Below, in pieces: positions 1 through 11,856 of a DNA stretch of 64,000 bases. The notes under the pieces were generated by a model. That model did not search any database and had not been told where the DNA came from. It saw nothing but the letters and a program-made list of their open reading frames with translations. The stretch covers positions 124,001 to 188,000 of the forward strand of contig JABMCL010001219.1 of assembly GCA_018857735.1 (NCBI GenBank). Reading direction: 5' to 3'. Every line of letters starts with the position of its first letter. Position 1 is the stretch's first letter. This stretch comes from Alviniconcha marisindica. Lineage: Eukaryota > Mollusca > Gastropoda > Provannidae. The position numbers and the translations under genes are program-made.

Positions 1-980
1 GTCCATTTTAGTTACAGCTGGCATTTTGTGATCCTCCATAATGCATGTACTACAACAGTGTTTTTCTGTGACTGTGATTAACTGTGACTTGGAAGTGGCA
101 TGTTGTAATGTGCATGGTTCAGAGTCAGGTGTGCAGGTTGCTGGCACCCCCACCTGTGCAAAACTGCAAAACTGTATTGCATGTCACTTTGTCAGCAGTG
201 TGTGTGTGTGTGAATGAGTGAGTGTGCGTGTGTGCATGTGTTTGAGTGTGTGTGTGTGTCTGTGTGTGTGCGCGTGCATTTGCATGCACATGTGCACCTG
301 TGTGTGTATAGTGTTTGAGTGTGTGTGTGTACGCATGCATACGATAGTTTACATTGCAAGAATAAGATTGTTACATTAACTTTTATCAGTGGCTAATTGT
401 ACTATTGTGTCTGTTTATAAGGGCACTGTAATGAATGGAATGTCACCAAGACAAATTCCTGTGCACATTGTAATGTCACTGGGAAGTAAATATACTTCTA
501 ATTTTGTACTTTACTTGATCATTCTTGTATAGTGTTATTTTCTGCTCTCGGGCAGACTCAGTGTTCTCTTGTGAATGAGTAACAGTAACCTTTTAAAGCA
601 CATTTTGAATACCTACCAGTACGGTGTATTATTATTATTTTTATATAGCGCTATTCTCTGCTCTCGAACAGACTCACTGCACTCATGTCACATGTAATAC
701 TGAACAAGTGACTGTATCCTTTTTATAGAAAGTATTTTTAATATCCACTAACAGCACTATTTGTCTGTTGCATGGCTGGTGCCATGTGAAACTGCTGCCA
801 TCTTGGCACAAGTTCTGTGTACATCATTCAACCATGCACCAATTTACAGCATCACTTCACTCAAAGGCACATATACATAGGTAGGGTGCATGCATGCTTA
901 ACTGTGACCTGCCACCTGGACTTTTGACAGAATGACTGGGATCTTTTATGTGCTACTGCAGTAACACAGGGGTAGAATGG
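1..980. repeat. Gene-free start with (GT)n tract and a local direct duplication
   Basis: No coding signal is seen. An imperfect GT-rich microsatellite spans about 182-335. A roughly 110-bp direct duplication is visible at about 525-610 and 640-745: both copies carry a 'ttctgctctcg' block, a 'cagactca' block and a run ending in an AT-rich tail. The second copy follows an ATT repeat next to 'tatagcgcta', a tail type seen elsewhere in the window at LINE 3' ends on the minus strand. A further pair of similar blocks, 764-870 and 1115-1215, flanks the SINE-like unit at 1043-1107. Confidence 0.5.
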
Positions 981-1042
981 ATACCAAAATAAGAGTTAGC
1001 ACAGAAAATTGACCATGGAGAAGAACATTCTCCCACCACTTC

Positions 1043-1107
1043 TGCAGGGACTCAAACCTGGGACCTTTCGATCATGAGTCCGATGTTCTAACCATTGAGC
1101 TGTCCCC
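1043..1107 (-). repeat. tRNA-derived SINE head (Met-type anticodon loop)
   Basis: On the minus strand this segment has a Pol III box A-like block (complement of 1092-1102) and a box B, GGTTTGAGTCC (complement of 1048-1058). The spacing is that of a tRNA. The anticodon-like loop reads CAT. The acceptor stem is not well paired and the unit is embedded in a longer repeat with related blocks on both sides (764-870, 1115-1215). I therefore call it a SINE head and not a working tRNA-Met gene. Confidence 0.55.
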
Positions 1108-1215
1108 ACTTCCTGGTTGTTACATGCCACATAAAGCTGCTGCTGTCTTGGCACACAATCTGTGTACACCACACATACATACACCAGTTTATGGTGTCAC
1201 TTTGCTCGATGCCAC

Positions 1216-2984
1216 ATTAACAAATTAAACAATGTTCAGGTGAAGTTTGGGTATAATTATTGCATGTTTGTAAATGTTTTGTGGCTGTACATTTACCATC
1301 CCTGTTTTCTTTAAAGGTAAATACACAGCTTGTGCAAGCAGTATTTTGTTTTTTCCTCTCTTTTTATTTCCCCTTTTTTGTTTGTTTTTGCCCTTCTTCT
1401 TTTTATTGGTCTGTGAGCTATTGTGTTATTTGACTGGTTCCCTTGTTGTTGTTGTTGTTGTTGATGCTTTGTGTGTCAGATCTATATTTAATGTTCTTAA
1501 TTCCATTATCAGTAATTTTGATACATGTGTAATAGAGTGTAGTGGTAGGACAGGACACAGGCAGCAGAGTCAGTAAAAATGGAGACCACAGCAGGCATAC
1601 AGCGGCAATCGGGTTTTATTGTACAGCAGCAGACAATTTCCAGCACACCCCAAATCCGCACTCACACGCAGTATAAGAGAATGGCGCGGGCCGCAAGGAA
1701 CACATGCTATTGCTACAATCAAATCGGCCCTCTGGACCACAAAATGGCCAACAATTGTGTTTCCTTGGCCCGCACAAAAACAGTTTTCTCTGAAATAGCT
1801 AAACTAATTAAATCATGAAAAACATCAAATAAAAGCTACAGATACAATCTTTTAAACAGTATAAACAAAATGTACACACATGACTTATTTTATTTACAAC
1901 AAGAGTGGGAAGCGTGGCTTGCGCCTGTCTATAAACAGATTCAGACAACTAAATCACAACTAACACAATGTACAAAATATACCTGTCAATAAAAAACTTC
2001 CATCAGAATCAAGAGCACCTCCCACGGTTAAAATGGTACATAACAATTATAATACAAGGCTCCGTATGAAAAGCAAGACACACTCAAAGACTAGTACTAA
2101 AACAAATGGTGCGAACTTTCGCCTGGGGTGTGTTATCTAGTCACAGCATCGCTGATAATGTGATATCAAGTAGTCTATGAATACAACTTAGCTTCTACAG
2201 TACACAATACTTAATAAGTTAATTTCAACCCAAAATAAACACTAAACATGAAGTCAGCTAAGCAAAATACTATACGACAAAGTATTGATCGACACAGAAT
2301 TGCTTTAATCAAGTCGAAACAACGATTCACTACTATTCACTAGTACTAAACAGAGAACGTGCCGTGCAGACGACAGCTATAAAAAGAATAGACCTAGAGA
2401 GGCATCGGCTACTGATTAAGCTCGATCCTGTGCCTAAATAAGATCTAAATAAACATGTACCCATTCTAAGATCTAATAGATGCCAAACTGATTATGTTAC
2501 ACATGGCTTTGGTGCATAAAAAGGAAGCAGGTAAACAACAACAAGCGATCAAAATATGAAGGGGAAAACAGATTTGAAACTGGTGCGCACCAGCGGCTAT
2601 CACCGGTCGACTGTGTGAAGGCCATGTGGCATTATGCTACACGCAGTGCTTCAAAACAAAAGCATCGTCTGCTCCAGTTCCCGGGTTACTAACAGTACAG
2701 TAATGAAACTGCATGGATCTGATAACCAGGTCAGGATTATTGTAAAAACGTACAAAGAGCACTTGCTCACACACGTGTGTGCAGCCTTTTTGTTGTTCAC
2801 CCCCCTCTCTCTGCCTCTCTCATCATCATCATCATCACTGACATCATTATTATTACTATGGTAGTCAGTGTTACTGTTATTTTATATGTAGCCTAACTGG
2901 CATGTGAATTAGCAAGGATGGACTGCAAAAATAGGAAATTGTATAAACTCTTACTCCTTGTGTAATAAAGTTCTGAGTCTCTCT
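1216..2984. other. Gene-free AT-rich intergenic or intronic sequence
   Basis: No coding or repeat structure that I can defend. It contains a short GTT repeat near 1446 and a CAT repeat near 2820. The 1600-2600 stretch is A-rich with no recognisable protein. If the glycosyltransferase gene starts upstream of the window, this is first-intron sequence. Confidence 0.4.
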
Positions 2985-5395
2985 TTCTCTCTGTCTGATT
3001 GTTACAAGCAGAAATGTTTGTGGAAAACCTTGACTGCACCAAAAAACATTGCATTAAGAAAATTCAATGCAGTGAAAAGTGATTCCAATAGCAATGAATT
3101 CAGAATTAATTATGCTGAAGAAAGAAGTGAATACAAACAATTTTTCAAAACAAAAAAAGCTGTCCATAATTTGTTTTTACTAAAACGCTTGAAGAAAGTG
3201 TGAAGGATGTTTGAAAATTCTGGAGTACCTGTGCGGTCAAATCCATAATGAAGAAAGAACAGCACATCAATTCAATTACATCTCAAGAATGGGTTGATCA
3301 CTTTAATATAGTTTTAGACTGTGAATCTCTCTCTGTAGTTGATAACGAAGTTGAGAATAATGATTTAGCAAGTACTTTTGGACCTGTGAAATCTGTTGAC
3401 ACACTGGGCTGCATCATTACTGTCTCAGAGGTATAGGCTGCAATTAAAGCATTAAAGGACAATAAGGTTGCTGGCCCAGATGGACTAAGTAGCAAATTTT
3501 TCAGATTTTCAACCACTTGTGTTTTACATTTTTTGACAGAATACTTCAATAAATTATTTAATACAGGTACGTTTCCTTCTGAATGGTCTGAATCAGTTAT
3601 CCTTCCAATATGCAAAACGGTTGATGTCAATTCTCCTAATAATTATAGGGGAATATCATTGCTAAATGCAGGTGGTAAATTATATAGCTATATTTTAAAT
3701 AAGCGTCTCACTCAATGGATTGAAGATAACAAAATGCTAAATGAAGCACAAGCTGGCTACTGACAAGGCCATGTGTTCAAGCTTTTGGCTTTGGAACAGA
3801 AACAACTCCTTACCCATGGGAAATTGTATGTTTGTTTTCTTGATTTTAAGAAAGCATTTGAAGATTTTTTTTATTGATTTTAAGAAAGTGTTTGACTAAA
3901 TTGATAGAAATACTCTATGGTTAATTCTTAAGAAAAAATGTATTGGAGGCAAAATGTATAAGGCAGTCAAAAGTATGTATGACTATGATGTTGTTATGGC
4001 CAGAGTTCAAGTAGGTGGTGATCTCACTGAAGCATTCATGTGTAGTCAGTGCCTCAAATAAGGGGGCAGCTGTAGCCCAATTTTGTTCTCCCTTCTTATT
4101 AACAAACTTATCAATGAAATTGTTCTAAAAGGCAAGCACAGTATCACACTATCACCAAATATCTTACAAATTTTGATTGTGCATTTTGTGGATGATGTAA
4201 TTATTTATTATGTTGTTCTCCTGTCTAATACCATTGTTGGCTTCCAACAACAACTCAATGTGCTAAGTGACACAGCAAAAAGTTTACACTTTGTTATTAA
4301 CTTTTAAAAATCCAAGGTCTTTAGAAATGGCAGATACATAGCTGCTAGAGAGAAATGGTTTTATGATGGTATGAAACTGAAAATTGTTAACCACTACAAA
4401 TACTTAGGTAGAATATTTTCCACTGGCTTAACATTTTCGTATGCACTTAGATATGTCTGACAGAGCCATGAAACGTGTACTGGGTATTCTTAGGCTTCTG
4501 TGGAGGCTGGGAGAGCAATGTCCCAAACTAGTCTTTAAACTGTTTGATTACCAAATCCAACCAATGCTAACCTATGGGTCTGAGGTTTGGGGAATTATGG
4601 CTGACTGTTGCATAATTGAAAGAGTTCATCTGTTTGCTATCAAACAATTTTTGAATGTTAGCACAAGAACATCAAGCACGCTAGTTTATGGGAAAACCAG
4701 TAAATATCCTCTTTATGTGAACACATTCACAAGATGTATTAAATATTGGCTGTACCTTGTAAGAGTGGCAGACAGCCACCTCCCTTCCAAATCATACAAG
4801 CTTTATGACCTACCCTGTAAGAACAAGAACTACTGGGTTTCTTGTGTTTGTTTGACATTGTATCAATACAGCTTCAGATTCATTTGGGAAAATCAGGGTG
4901 TGGGTAATACGAAAAGATTTTTGTGCAAGTTTAGACAGTAATTAATTGACTGCTGTCTTCAAGACTGGTACAGTGCCATGGTTTCAAAGGACCGTCTTGC
5001 ATTCTATTCCTCATTTGAAAAAAGCCATTCTCTTGCAGATTATTTACCATTAAAAAAGCAGTTTTAAGGAAGCATTTGGTCAGATTCAGACTAGGTGCAT
5101 CTCCTTTAAAAACACATCATCTGCGATATTCAGAAAGAACACCAGACATTTTTACCTGTCCATTTGCGACACCAATGAATCAGAAATTCATTTTCTGATA
5201 GTATGCCCAAAATGCAAAACACTTCGAGAAACTGATTTGCCTGCTAAGTTTTATAACCGCCCATCTGCTTTTAAGGTGGCATACAGGATGTTAGCAGATA
5301 CAAAACTATCCTTTCCACTTGCAATCAGTATTTCCAAGGCCTTTGAGCTAAGAGCCAATAATATTAGCAATGCGATCCTAGCTTGATCAGGTATT
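2985..5395 (+). pseudogene. Decayed LINE (non-LTR retrotransposon), reverse transcriptase region
   Basis: Broken pieces of one ORF2-type polyprotein run in order on the plus strand: the linker before the RT (about 3030-3200), the RT N-terminal motif with GPDG (3475-3490), the NYRGISLLN block (3638-3666), the catalytic FVDD box (4185-4196, a variant of FADD), then the C-terminal extension through about 5385, where a Cys/His-containing stretch (5155-5220) resembles the usual LINE tail. Frameshifts and stops lie near 3203, 3436, 3763, 3900, 4060, 4307 and 4440. No endonuclease domain precedes it, so the copy is 5'-truncated. It is dead as a mobile element. The clade is not resolved; the endonuclease fragment at 28280-28930 could come from the same family. 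Confidence 0.85.
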
Positions 5396-5559
5396 GTGAG
5401 TCGCATGCTTTTGTATTATTATTCACTTTTTTTGTCTCTCATTTTTTGTAATTGCAAGCGTGCCCATGTGTGTATGTTTTATTTGTGTGCACGCTCAAGA
5501 GTACATGTGTGTGTGCATGCATGAGTGAGTTCGAGCTTGCGTGGGTGCATGCATAGGTA

Positions 5560-5567
5560 CGTGTGTT

Positions 5568-5626
<59 letters not shown>

Positions 5627-5630
5627 ATGT
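5560..5630. repeat. (GT)n microsatellite
   Basis: About 30 uninterrupted GT units follow directly on GT-rich sequence at the 3' side of the LINE relic. The block after it, to about 5750, has two AATAAA-like motifs and may be part of the LINE 3' UTR. Confidence 0.9.
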
Positions 5631-5639
5631 GTGTAGGGA

Positions 5640-7004
5640 GAGAATCTTTGCTGGAATGTTATGATTGTTTATGCAAATAAAATGCCTCCCCCTCCAGCCC
5701 CCATATCCCTGTTTGACATGGGCAGAAGGCCTAGCTCAATAAACCATTCATTTGTTCTGTATGATATGAGTGCACTGGTTGACTGGGTGTAAAACACCAA
5801 TTTACTTACTTACTTTCTCTCTCTCTCAGTAGGTCAATGTGAGTGTGTGTGTGCATTTTGTTTAGCATTGTTTAATGTCCCCCATTTTTGTCCTGTTAGA
5901 TTCTCATTTATTCAAAATGATAGCATGGCAATAATAGTTATAATGTTGGTGGTGGTGAAGACAGAAGAAAAAACCTCCTTTAGACCCATTGCTAACTCCA
6001 GGACAAGCCTCACATGTTGTTAAGTGTGCAGAGACAATACCCAGCTGAGGGTGTTGATGCTATCATGCCCTGCATTCAGAACAGAAAGGGGAGGGGTCAT
6101 TGATTGTGGGTGGAGAAATGATATTGCATTCTGTCCAAACGTTTGGCTCATGGATCATCACAAAATTAAGATAGCCCTACATGTTCAATGTCCTCAGATT
6201 TGACAAAAAGATAAAGAGTAAAGTGTAAGCAAAAGTTTTCAGAGAAGATCCCATTTTACATCCCTGTCCTATTCAGGTTCCCCATGGCTCTGTCAGTGAC
6301 GCCTCTTACATATGGCTGAGTTTGCCTTCATCCTATCTTCTTTCATCATTTTTCCTTTTCCAATAATCTACTCAGTTTACTGGACTGATCTGTCCTTGCT
6401 GAATTTTCAGTAACCTGGTGTATGTTTTCTTACCAAAATGTAATGTAGAGAGCGCAAAGAACGGCAGTATATTTATGACATCAACTTCATTGTACAATCA
6501 TAGCTTACAACCCCCAAAGAATGGCTGGGGATGTCTATGCCCCCCTTCTGTCTTGAATCTCAGGGCTGTCATTTGATTCCCCTTTCCTATCTCCTCTCTT
6601 TTTTTTTTCCTGCCTAGTCCTTTTGCTCTTTCTGTCTTGTCATTTTTCTGCTAATGAGTAATGGTCCATTTTCCTTACTTTTTTCCAGAAAACTCTCAGA
6701 TATTTTTCATTAAGGGTTAGGCTTTTTTGTATGGCTCTTGTTGAGCAGCTAGGAGATGATAGTTGGTAGGCAGTATGTGCAGCTTGCTGCCATATGGCAC
6801 TGGTATTTGCCATTATGCATTTATATAACATTTTTTAATTTTGTATTGCATCTGTCCATTCCTTTTTTATATTTTTCTTTAATCTGGTATTGATAGATGG
6901 AATGGTCAATACCAGCATGTCCTAGCCTTATGTGCTCTTTTAACAGGGGTAATATGGAAGGGACTAACTCTTTGAAAATTGTGTCTGATGGTTGTGTATG
7001 TATG
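5640..7004. other. Gene-free sequence upstream of the first visible exon
   Basis: No exon, RNA gene or strong repeat is recognised. There is a T-rich run near 6600. Short open frames here have no recognisable product. Confidence 0.4.
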
Positions 7005-7175
7005 TTTTGTTTTATGTTTGTGAAGTGATTGGTTTTGTGGATTGACTTGACAGAGGTTTATAAATATCAGAAGAGTTTTGAAATGTGCATTTGCTTATGA
7101 CCTGAGTTTGACTGTCCTGAGGTGACCCTGTGTGGTTGACAGGACATTAAAATCCAGTTACTAACTAAATTACTA
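7005..7175 (+). repeat. Retroposon 3' tail of the 'ccctgtgtggttgac' type
   Basis: The block with 'gaccctgtgtggttgacag', then 'ttaaaat', then an 'actaac' repeat recurs at 50870-51040 in the same orientation. A shorter relative ends the LINE fragment at 35850-35945, and a remote one lies at 61880-61970. The shared end motif and the short ACTAA repeat are typical of a non-LTR retrotransposon 3' tail or of a SINE using it. Confidence 0.6.
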
Positions 7176-7275
7176 ACCATAGCTTACAAGAGAGTTTAAC
7201 ATGCCCTGTTGTCACAGACAGCAATTGAGTAAGTGTTTTCAGGGAATATTTTACCATGGTGCACTGTGTTTATAG

Positions 7276-7505
7276 GACAAGGCAGGCTTATTGCTGTGGG
7301 GCAGAGACAGCCTTGATGGACATGATGAGCTTCAGAACTTTGGTCATAATAACCCCAAGCTGTCAGGAGAGATGGGCCGTGGGGTGGTGCTACCCCCTGG
7401 TGAGAAAGTACAAGGGGAAGAGGCATTGTTGAAATACGGTGTCAACGTTCTGGCCAGTGATCTCATTTCGCTCAACAGACAGGTGCCTGACTCGAGGCCT
7501 GTGGG
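7276..7505 (+). CDS. GALNT: Polypeptide GalNAc-transferase, visible exon 1 (stem / start of catalytic domain)
   Basis: Internal exon of a GT27 enzyme that moves GalNAc from UDP-GalNAc to Ser/Thr of secretory proteins in the Golgi. The 76 codons plus 2 nt encode the conserved pre-catalytic block: GEMGRGVVLPP, then a KYGVNVLASDLISLNR run (compare the family's N-x-x-A-S-x-x-I-x-L-N-R), then PDSRPVG. The donor GTGAGT starts at 7506. The 5' edge is less certain: a TAG in frame at 7273-7275 forces the acceptor to 7275 (tttatag) or 7285 (ggcag). The exon ends in phase 2 and its GG joins the first G of the next exon to form Gly. The membrane anchor and start codon are not in the window, so upstream exons are missing. 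The member number cannot be assigned. Confidence 0.9.
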
Positions 7506-7769
7506 GTGAGTGTTTCTCTCTCTCTCTCTCTTTCTCCATGTGTGTCAAAGCCCATCTATTTTAAGAGCCCCGCAACTGGCCAGAGCTGCAAGAGGTGTGC
7601 CACAGTACAGACTCCCAGCCTGATGCTGGCTCTCCACCATCCCGTTTTGCTTTTGCCCCTATCTCTCCACTCTCTTTGTTTACTTTACTCATGTACATGG
7701 TCACTCCCTGATCCTGGTGCCAGCGCATGTTTGCTCAGATTTGGATGGAATCTTTTGAATTTTAAGATG
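7506..7769. other. Start of intron after exon 1
   Basis: The donor is followed by a short CT run (about 7515-7531), then ordinary sequence with no feature before the transposase relic. Confidence 0.5.
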
Positions 7770-8140
7770 GGAGACGCTACACATTGTTCTGTTGTATCAA
7801 GCAAAACAAAGGCCTGACATTCCACAATTTGCTGAAAAAAGGTAGCACTAGTGAAAAATTAAGAAAACAGCTGCTTCAGAAGATTAATCAAGAAGACAAA
7901 GGCTTCAACCCTGACATAAGATTTAACTTCCTGGATGAATTCTTGAGGTATCTGGAGCAGTGGAAAACAAGGCCAGGAAACTTTGCCGCATCAGAACGAG
8001 CAAAAATGTTTTTGACCCTTCAGACATACAAAGGGCTGGTGATGACCATAAAATCCTTCCTGGAAGCAGCATGATATTTGCTTGAGAATGGGGTGGAATA
8101 TGTCTTGAGCAAAACTTTTGTTCAATGCAGTGTTTTTCAG
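7770..8140 (+). pseudogene. P-element / THAP9-like transposase relic (fragment)
   Basis: A plus-strand reading frame, about 7784-8071, encodes a segment with FLDEFLRYLEQW and YKGLVMTIKSFLEAA. After one TGA (8072-8074) the same frame continues as YLLENGVEYVLSKTF. This order (a 'YL..W' helix, a 'T..G..MT..SF.E' block, then 'G..YVLS..F.QD') matches the C-terminal part of P-element-type transposases as I recall the family. The QD-containing end is broken. The fragment sits 265 bp inside the intron after exon 1 and has no visible terminal repeats. The family call rests on motif recognition only. Confidence 0.55.
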
Positions 8141-9673
8141 TGCAGTCGAGGTCAAACCAAAGTTTTTCCACCGGAAGCTCACAGAAGACATAGAAGTTTG
8201 AGTTCAAGGAGTGAAAATCCAAACCTGTGCACATTTGGACACCAAGAAAACACATCAGCAGCGAATCATGGTAATGATCATTCAACCCGAAGGAAAGGTA
8301 GAAAAAAGGAAGATTAGAGAAGAAAGAGTCATGGCCACCAACAGTCCTCTAAAAAAAAAAAAAATGAAGGCAAGAAAGCAATAGAGTGCACTTCCAGTGG
8401 ATTTTGATAAAAAATTATTACTCAAGACAATCATATTCTATTCCATTGTCAGACAGCAGTAGGATAAACTTCTTGAGGTGTTGGAGAGAAGGTCGTACTG
8501 AACAAATTCAAGGATTGATACTAACCTAGTAAATGAAGAGTGTTGGGATGTTTTGATTGCTGGTCATGTTTGTTTTTGACTGCTGTTCAAATCCCCATAT
8601 TTTTTTCAGATTAATTTTGAGGTTTTTTTTTTGGAAACATGTTTTTTGTTTCTGTACTCTAGCTTCCATGAAAAGTTTGCATCTGTTGTGAATTCTGATT
8701 TTGAAAAATAGCTTCAAAATTCCTTCTAAAACTGATTCTTTTACTCTCCTCATTTGTCTGCACATCATAACAAAGTTGGTAAAAAGTCGTGACCAGTATC
8801 TTGTCATCAAGGCAGTCTTTGACAAATTGGCCACTGTTGCACTGACAACTGGACAACTTTAGATAAACTTTACCTCTAACAACTGCAGTAGACCTACAAC
8901 AGAATGCTTTATGTCACTCAGTCCCCCTCTGTCAAATAGCTGTGTGGGTGTTTTTCATGTAGCGGTTTCTGATGGCATTTCATGTGTGAGAAGACAATCT
9001 AATGTTTTCAACTGTGTTTGTGTATTTGCTTGGTTTGCTTTGAGACACTTCTGTTTTAACAAATGTACAATGCTTCCCCAGTGTAATATGAAATTCATGA
9101 TCTACATTTGAGAGAGGCTCTTCCCCCACAGCAGAACAACTTTGGCTGGCAGTTTCATCTTTGTTGTACTTCCATTTCTTCTTTGCTGTAGTTGATCTCT
9201 ATAAGACATACATAGGTGAAACACATCACTGCTTGAAAGCTGTGTTTCTCTGCCAGTTTCTTTAATGTTCTTCATGCATGCCTCTGAAAGTTGCCTCATG
9301 CCTTCTCTGCAGCTGCATTAGGAAATCTGCCCCATTTCACTAGACATCCATCAAGGAATTTCAGATCTACTGAGTCCAACTCTGAAAATAAAATGCCAAA
9401 CATTTGCAATTTATAAATGAAAAGGATCAACATCTCATGCAGAAGTACAACATTTCTGATGCTATCCTAGATATGTATCTACATGTGTTTTACAATTTTC
9501 TGAGGCCTGCAAACAGTTTTAATTATTGTGTCAGTGTTTAAAATTTGTTTCAGCTTGAGTGAACATAGAACTACCACACTACTTTACAATTCTGCACTGT
9601 TCATTGTCATGGGATGTTATCATACTTGACACTTTGGTTCAGTTCTGTACTGTTTACTGCAAGGCACAGTAGC

Positions 9674-9715
<42 letters not shown>

Positions 9716-10083
9716 ATATATAAAACTTTTGTTTGTTTTTGTTATATGACACATGGGCAATAGTCTAGATTCTTGAGGTTGACTTTCAGTAAAGACAACA
9801 CATCCTTTGACTTTGTTATGTTAGAAGTAATGTGAAGTATATACACAAAGAAAAGTATTGTTCTGCTGTGTTCACGCACAGGTCATTTGCTGATCTTGTT
9901 AACTTGTAAATTTCACCAAATATTTTTCCGCAGTCTGTAGTCATTTTGTTCACTAGTCATAGTTGATAATTCTGCTCAGTAATTTAGATGAAACTTCTGT
10001 GAGAAATCATGATGACTCAATACACACATGGATACAGCAAAATTGTTACTGAATGTCACTATAAGTTTACATTTTGGTGTTGT

Positions 10084-10086
<3 letters not shown>
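8141..10086. other. Gene-free intronic sequence with (TA)n tract
   Basis: No coding signal. An A-run lies at about 8351-8364 and a (TA)n microsatellite at about 9674-9722. The rest is AT-rich unique-looking sequence. Confidence 0.45.

Positions 10087-10160
<74 letters not shown>
10087..10160. repeat. (CT)n microsatellite
   Basis: Nearly pure CT repeat with two interruptions near 10119-10124. The apparent arginine/glutamate and leucine/serine reading frames across it are products of the repeat. Confidence 0.95.
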
Positions 10161-10164
<4 letters not shown>

Positions 10165-10273
10165 GTGCATGTGTGAGAGAGAAGCCATAATATCATTACC
10201 AACTGAAGTTTTGTGTCAACTGTGTTCAGCAGATGGACCAGGATCAGTATCAACAGTCTCAAAGCCATCCTTA

Positions 10274-10812
10274 AGCCCGTTCTTAACTGGGTGAATGTTT
10301 GTTCGCGAACCTAGTTGGAAGTATTCGGCGAACCTAGTTGGTTCTTAATTGGGTGAACTTTTCTTCGTGAACCTAGTTGGGAGTATTCATCAAACTGCGA
10401 CGAAGCTATATTCGGGGTCCAAAAAGCTTTGCTCAACATGTTCTGGGAACATTCGCCCTATTCAACGAACATTGCCTCTGATAGGCTGAGAGCAGAGCTC
10501 TCCTGTTGATGAAGAAGAAATAAAAAAATAAAAATAAGGTGAGCTGGTTTGGCCTAGCGGTAAGACGTTAGGCTGGTAAGCGGAAGGATCTCGGTTTGAT
10601 ACCGCTTCGGCTCTCCTGTCTCTTCAAAAACGCTGTGGTTTGTAGACACTGTCTTGTGACTTTGTCCATCACTTTCTACTGAAACATTAAAATGGCTCTC
10701 ATCACTGCCCACCTTAATGCAGAAGTCATTCTGGTGGTGACAGTGTTGCGATAGGTATATAATCTCCCTCTTCCCCCCCTCCATACCCCCTTCCCCCCCC
10801 CCTTCCCCCCCC

Positions 10813-10847
<35 letters not shown>

Positions 10848-11127
10848 CCCCCCCCCTAATGAGCTATGTTTCTGTGCCCATTAAGTACCATGTTTACTTA
10901 CTAATAAAAATAAAAATGGATGACGGTGTCACTAGGTTCTTCACTTGCTGCAAGTTCGGGCTGAAGCTTGCATCTCATTACAAGCCAGTTGAGAACGAAG
11001 TGAAGTTCGTCGAACTGCCCAAACCATGTTCGGCGAACTAAAAGTTCAATTAAGAAACAAATCATAGTGCGTCGAACTGTCCAAAGTATGTTCGGTGAAC
11101 AAACATTCGCCCAGTTAAGAACGGGCT
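10274..11127. mobile_element. PIF/Harbinger-type MITE (854 bp) interrupted by a SINE
   Basis: The ends are inverted repeats of about 38 bp: it begins AGCCCGTTCTTAACTGGG and the right end is the complement of that, with one or two differences. Both ends are flanked by a 3-bp TTA (10271-10273 and 11128-11130), the target duplication expected for PIF/Harbinger transposons. Subterminal sequence carries repeats of 'gcgaacctagttgg' on the left and related 'gttcg..gaac' blocks on the right. There is no transposase, so the element is non-autonomous. A tRNA-derived SINE (10541 to about 10915) has inserted in the middle. Confidence 0.85.
10541..10915 (+). repeat. tRNA-derived SINE, copy 1, nested in the MITE
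   Basis: Box A TGGCCTAGCGG at 10550-10560 and box B GGTTTGATACC at 10593-10603 form a tRNA-like head. The body then matches the copy at 53125-53431 closely: 'gtggtttgtagacactgtcttgtgactttgtcc', the 'aaaatggctctcat' block, the 'ggtggtgacagtgt' block and the end 'agtaccatgtttacttact'. In this copy a C-rich stretch near the end has grown into a poly-C tract of over 40 bases (about 10789-10855). Confidence 0.85.
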
Positions 11128-11299
11128 TTACTCAAGGTTTCATCAGGTTCCTTAAGAAAATAGCAAAAGCTTAGTCAGCATGCCAAAACAAACACAAGCA
11201 TAACTCACAAAACTTCATGTATAGCACGACACGCTTTACTGCATCAATAGCTATTGTTTTCTTTTTTACACAAACACATGTGTGTGTGTGTGAAAACAG

Positions 11300-11665
11300 A
11301 CCTTTATTTCATGCTGTATAATGAAGTTTGTCAGGCTTATTCCAAGGAACCCATGTTTTGGTGAATGTAAATCTTTATTATTGAGCAGAAGGCCTGTTAA
11401 TTGGACATATGCACATACATTCATACTTTTTATGAGGATGGAGAGGATACATTATATATGTGTGTGAGTGTGTGCGCATGTGCACGATTTTGTGTGCATG
11501 TGTTTTTGCTGTGTTTTGTATGAAGATGTTAATTTTCATGTTTTGTACATTTGTATACTATTGATTTGTATAATTATGGGTATTTGTGCATTGTATGTTT
11601 TTAAGTTGTAAAACGCTTTGAGATTGTGAAAGCGCTCTATAAGTTCCCTATTATTATTATTATTA
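11300..11665 (+). repeat. LINE 3' tail with (ATT)n end
   Basis: The block 'aaacgctttgagattgtgaaagcgctctataagtt' followed by (ATT)n at 11650-11665 is the hairpin-plus-ATT tail common at the 3' end of CR1/L2-like LINEs. A minus-strand copy of the same tail is at 44403-44480. No protein-coding part is left upstream here. The repeat ends only 25 bp before the exon 2 acceptor. Confidence 0.55.
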
Positions 11666-11689
11666 TGTACTGGGTTTTTGTGTTGGCAG

Positions 11690-11856
11690 GTGTGAGAGTG
11701 TGCAGTACCCAGATAACCTTCCTGGGACTGCTATCATAATCATCTTCCACAACGAGTGGCCATCTGTGCTGCTGCGGACAGTCTACAGCCTCATCAATAG
11801 GACGCCCAAGCACCTGCTGCGGCAAATCATCCTTGTGGACGATGCCAGCGACCTTA
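11690..11856 (+). CDS. GALNT: Polypeptide GalNAc-transferase, visible exon 2 (GT-A nucleotide-binding half)
   Basis: This 167-nt exon has acceptor gttggcag at 11689 and donor GTGAGT at 11857. It encodes the start of the GT-A domain: Gly-Cys at the junction (the Cys aligns with one that is disulfide-bonded in the family), [18 protein letters not shown], the [13 protein letters not shown] helix, and [10 protein letters not shown], whose DD pair belongs to the UDP-sugar site. FHNE and VDDAS are hallmarks of GT27. It ends in phase 1; the final A joins AA of exon 3 to give Lys. No stop or frame problem is present. The 19.2-kb intron that follows is filled with repeats. Confidence 0.95.

Noticed and set aside
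1274..1576. Hydrophobic open frame that might supply the missing membrane anchor of the glycosyltransferase
   Set aside because: Low-complexity Phe/Leu/Val from a T-rich stretch and a GTT repeat; no charged stem and no suitable donor in phase with exon 1.
10541..10616. Functional tRNA gene
   Set aside because: Pol III boxes are present but the cloverleaf is poor and the same head plus a 230-bp body recurs at 53125, so it is a SINE. The same reasoning applies to 1043-1107 and 41928-41992.
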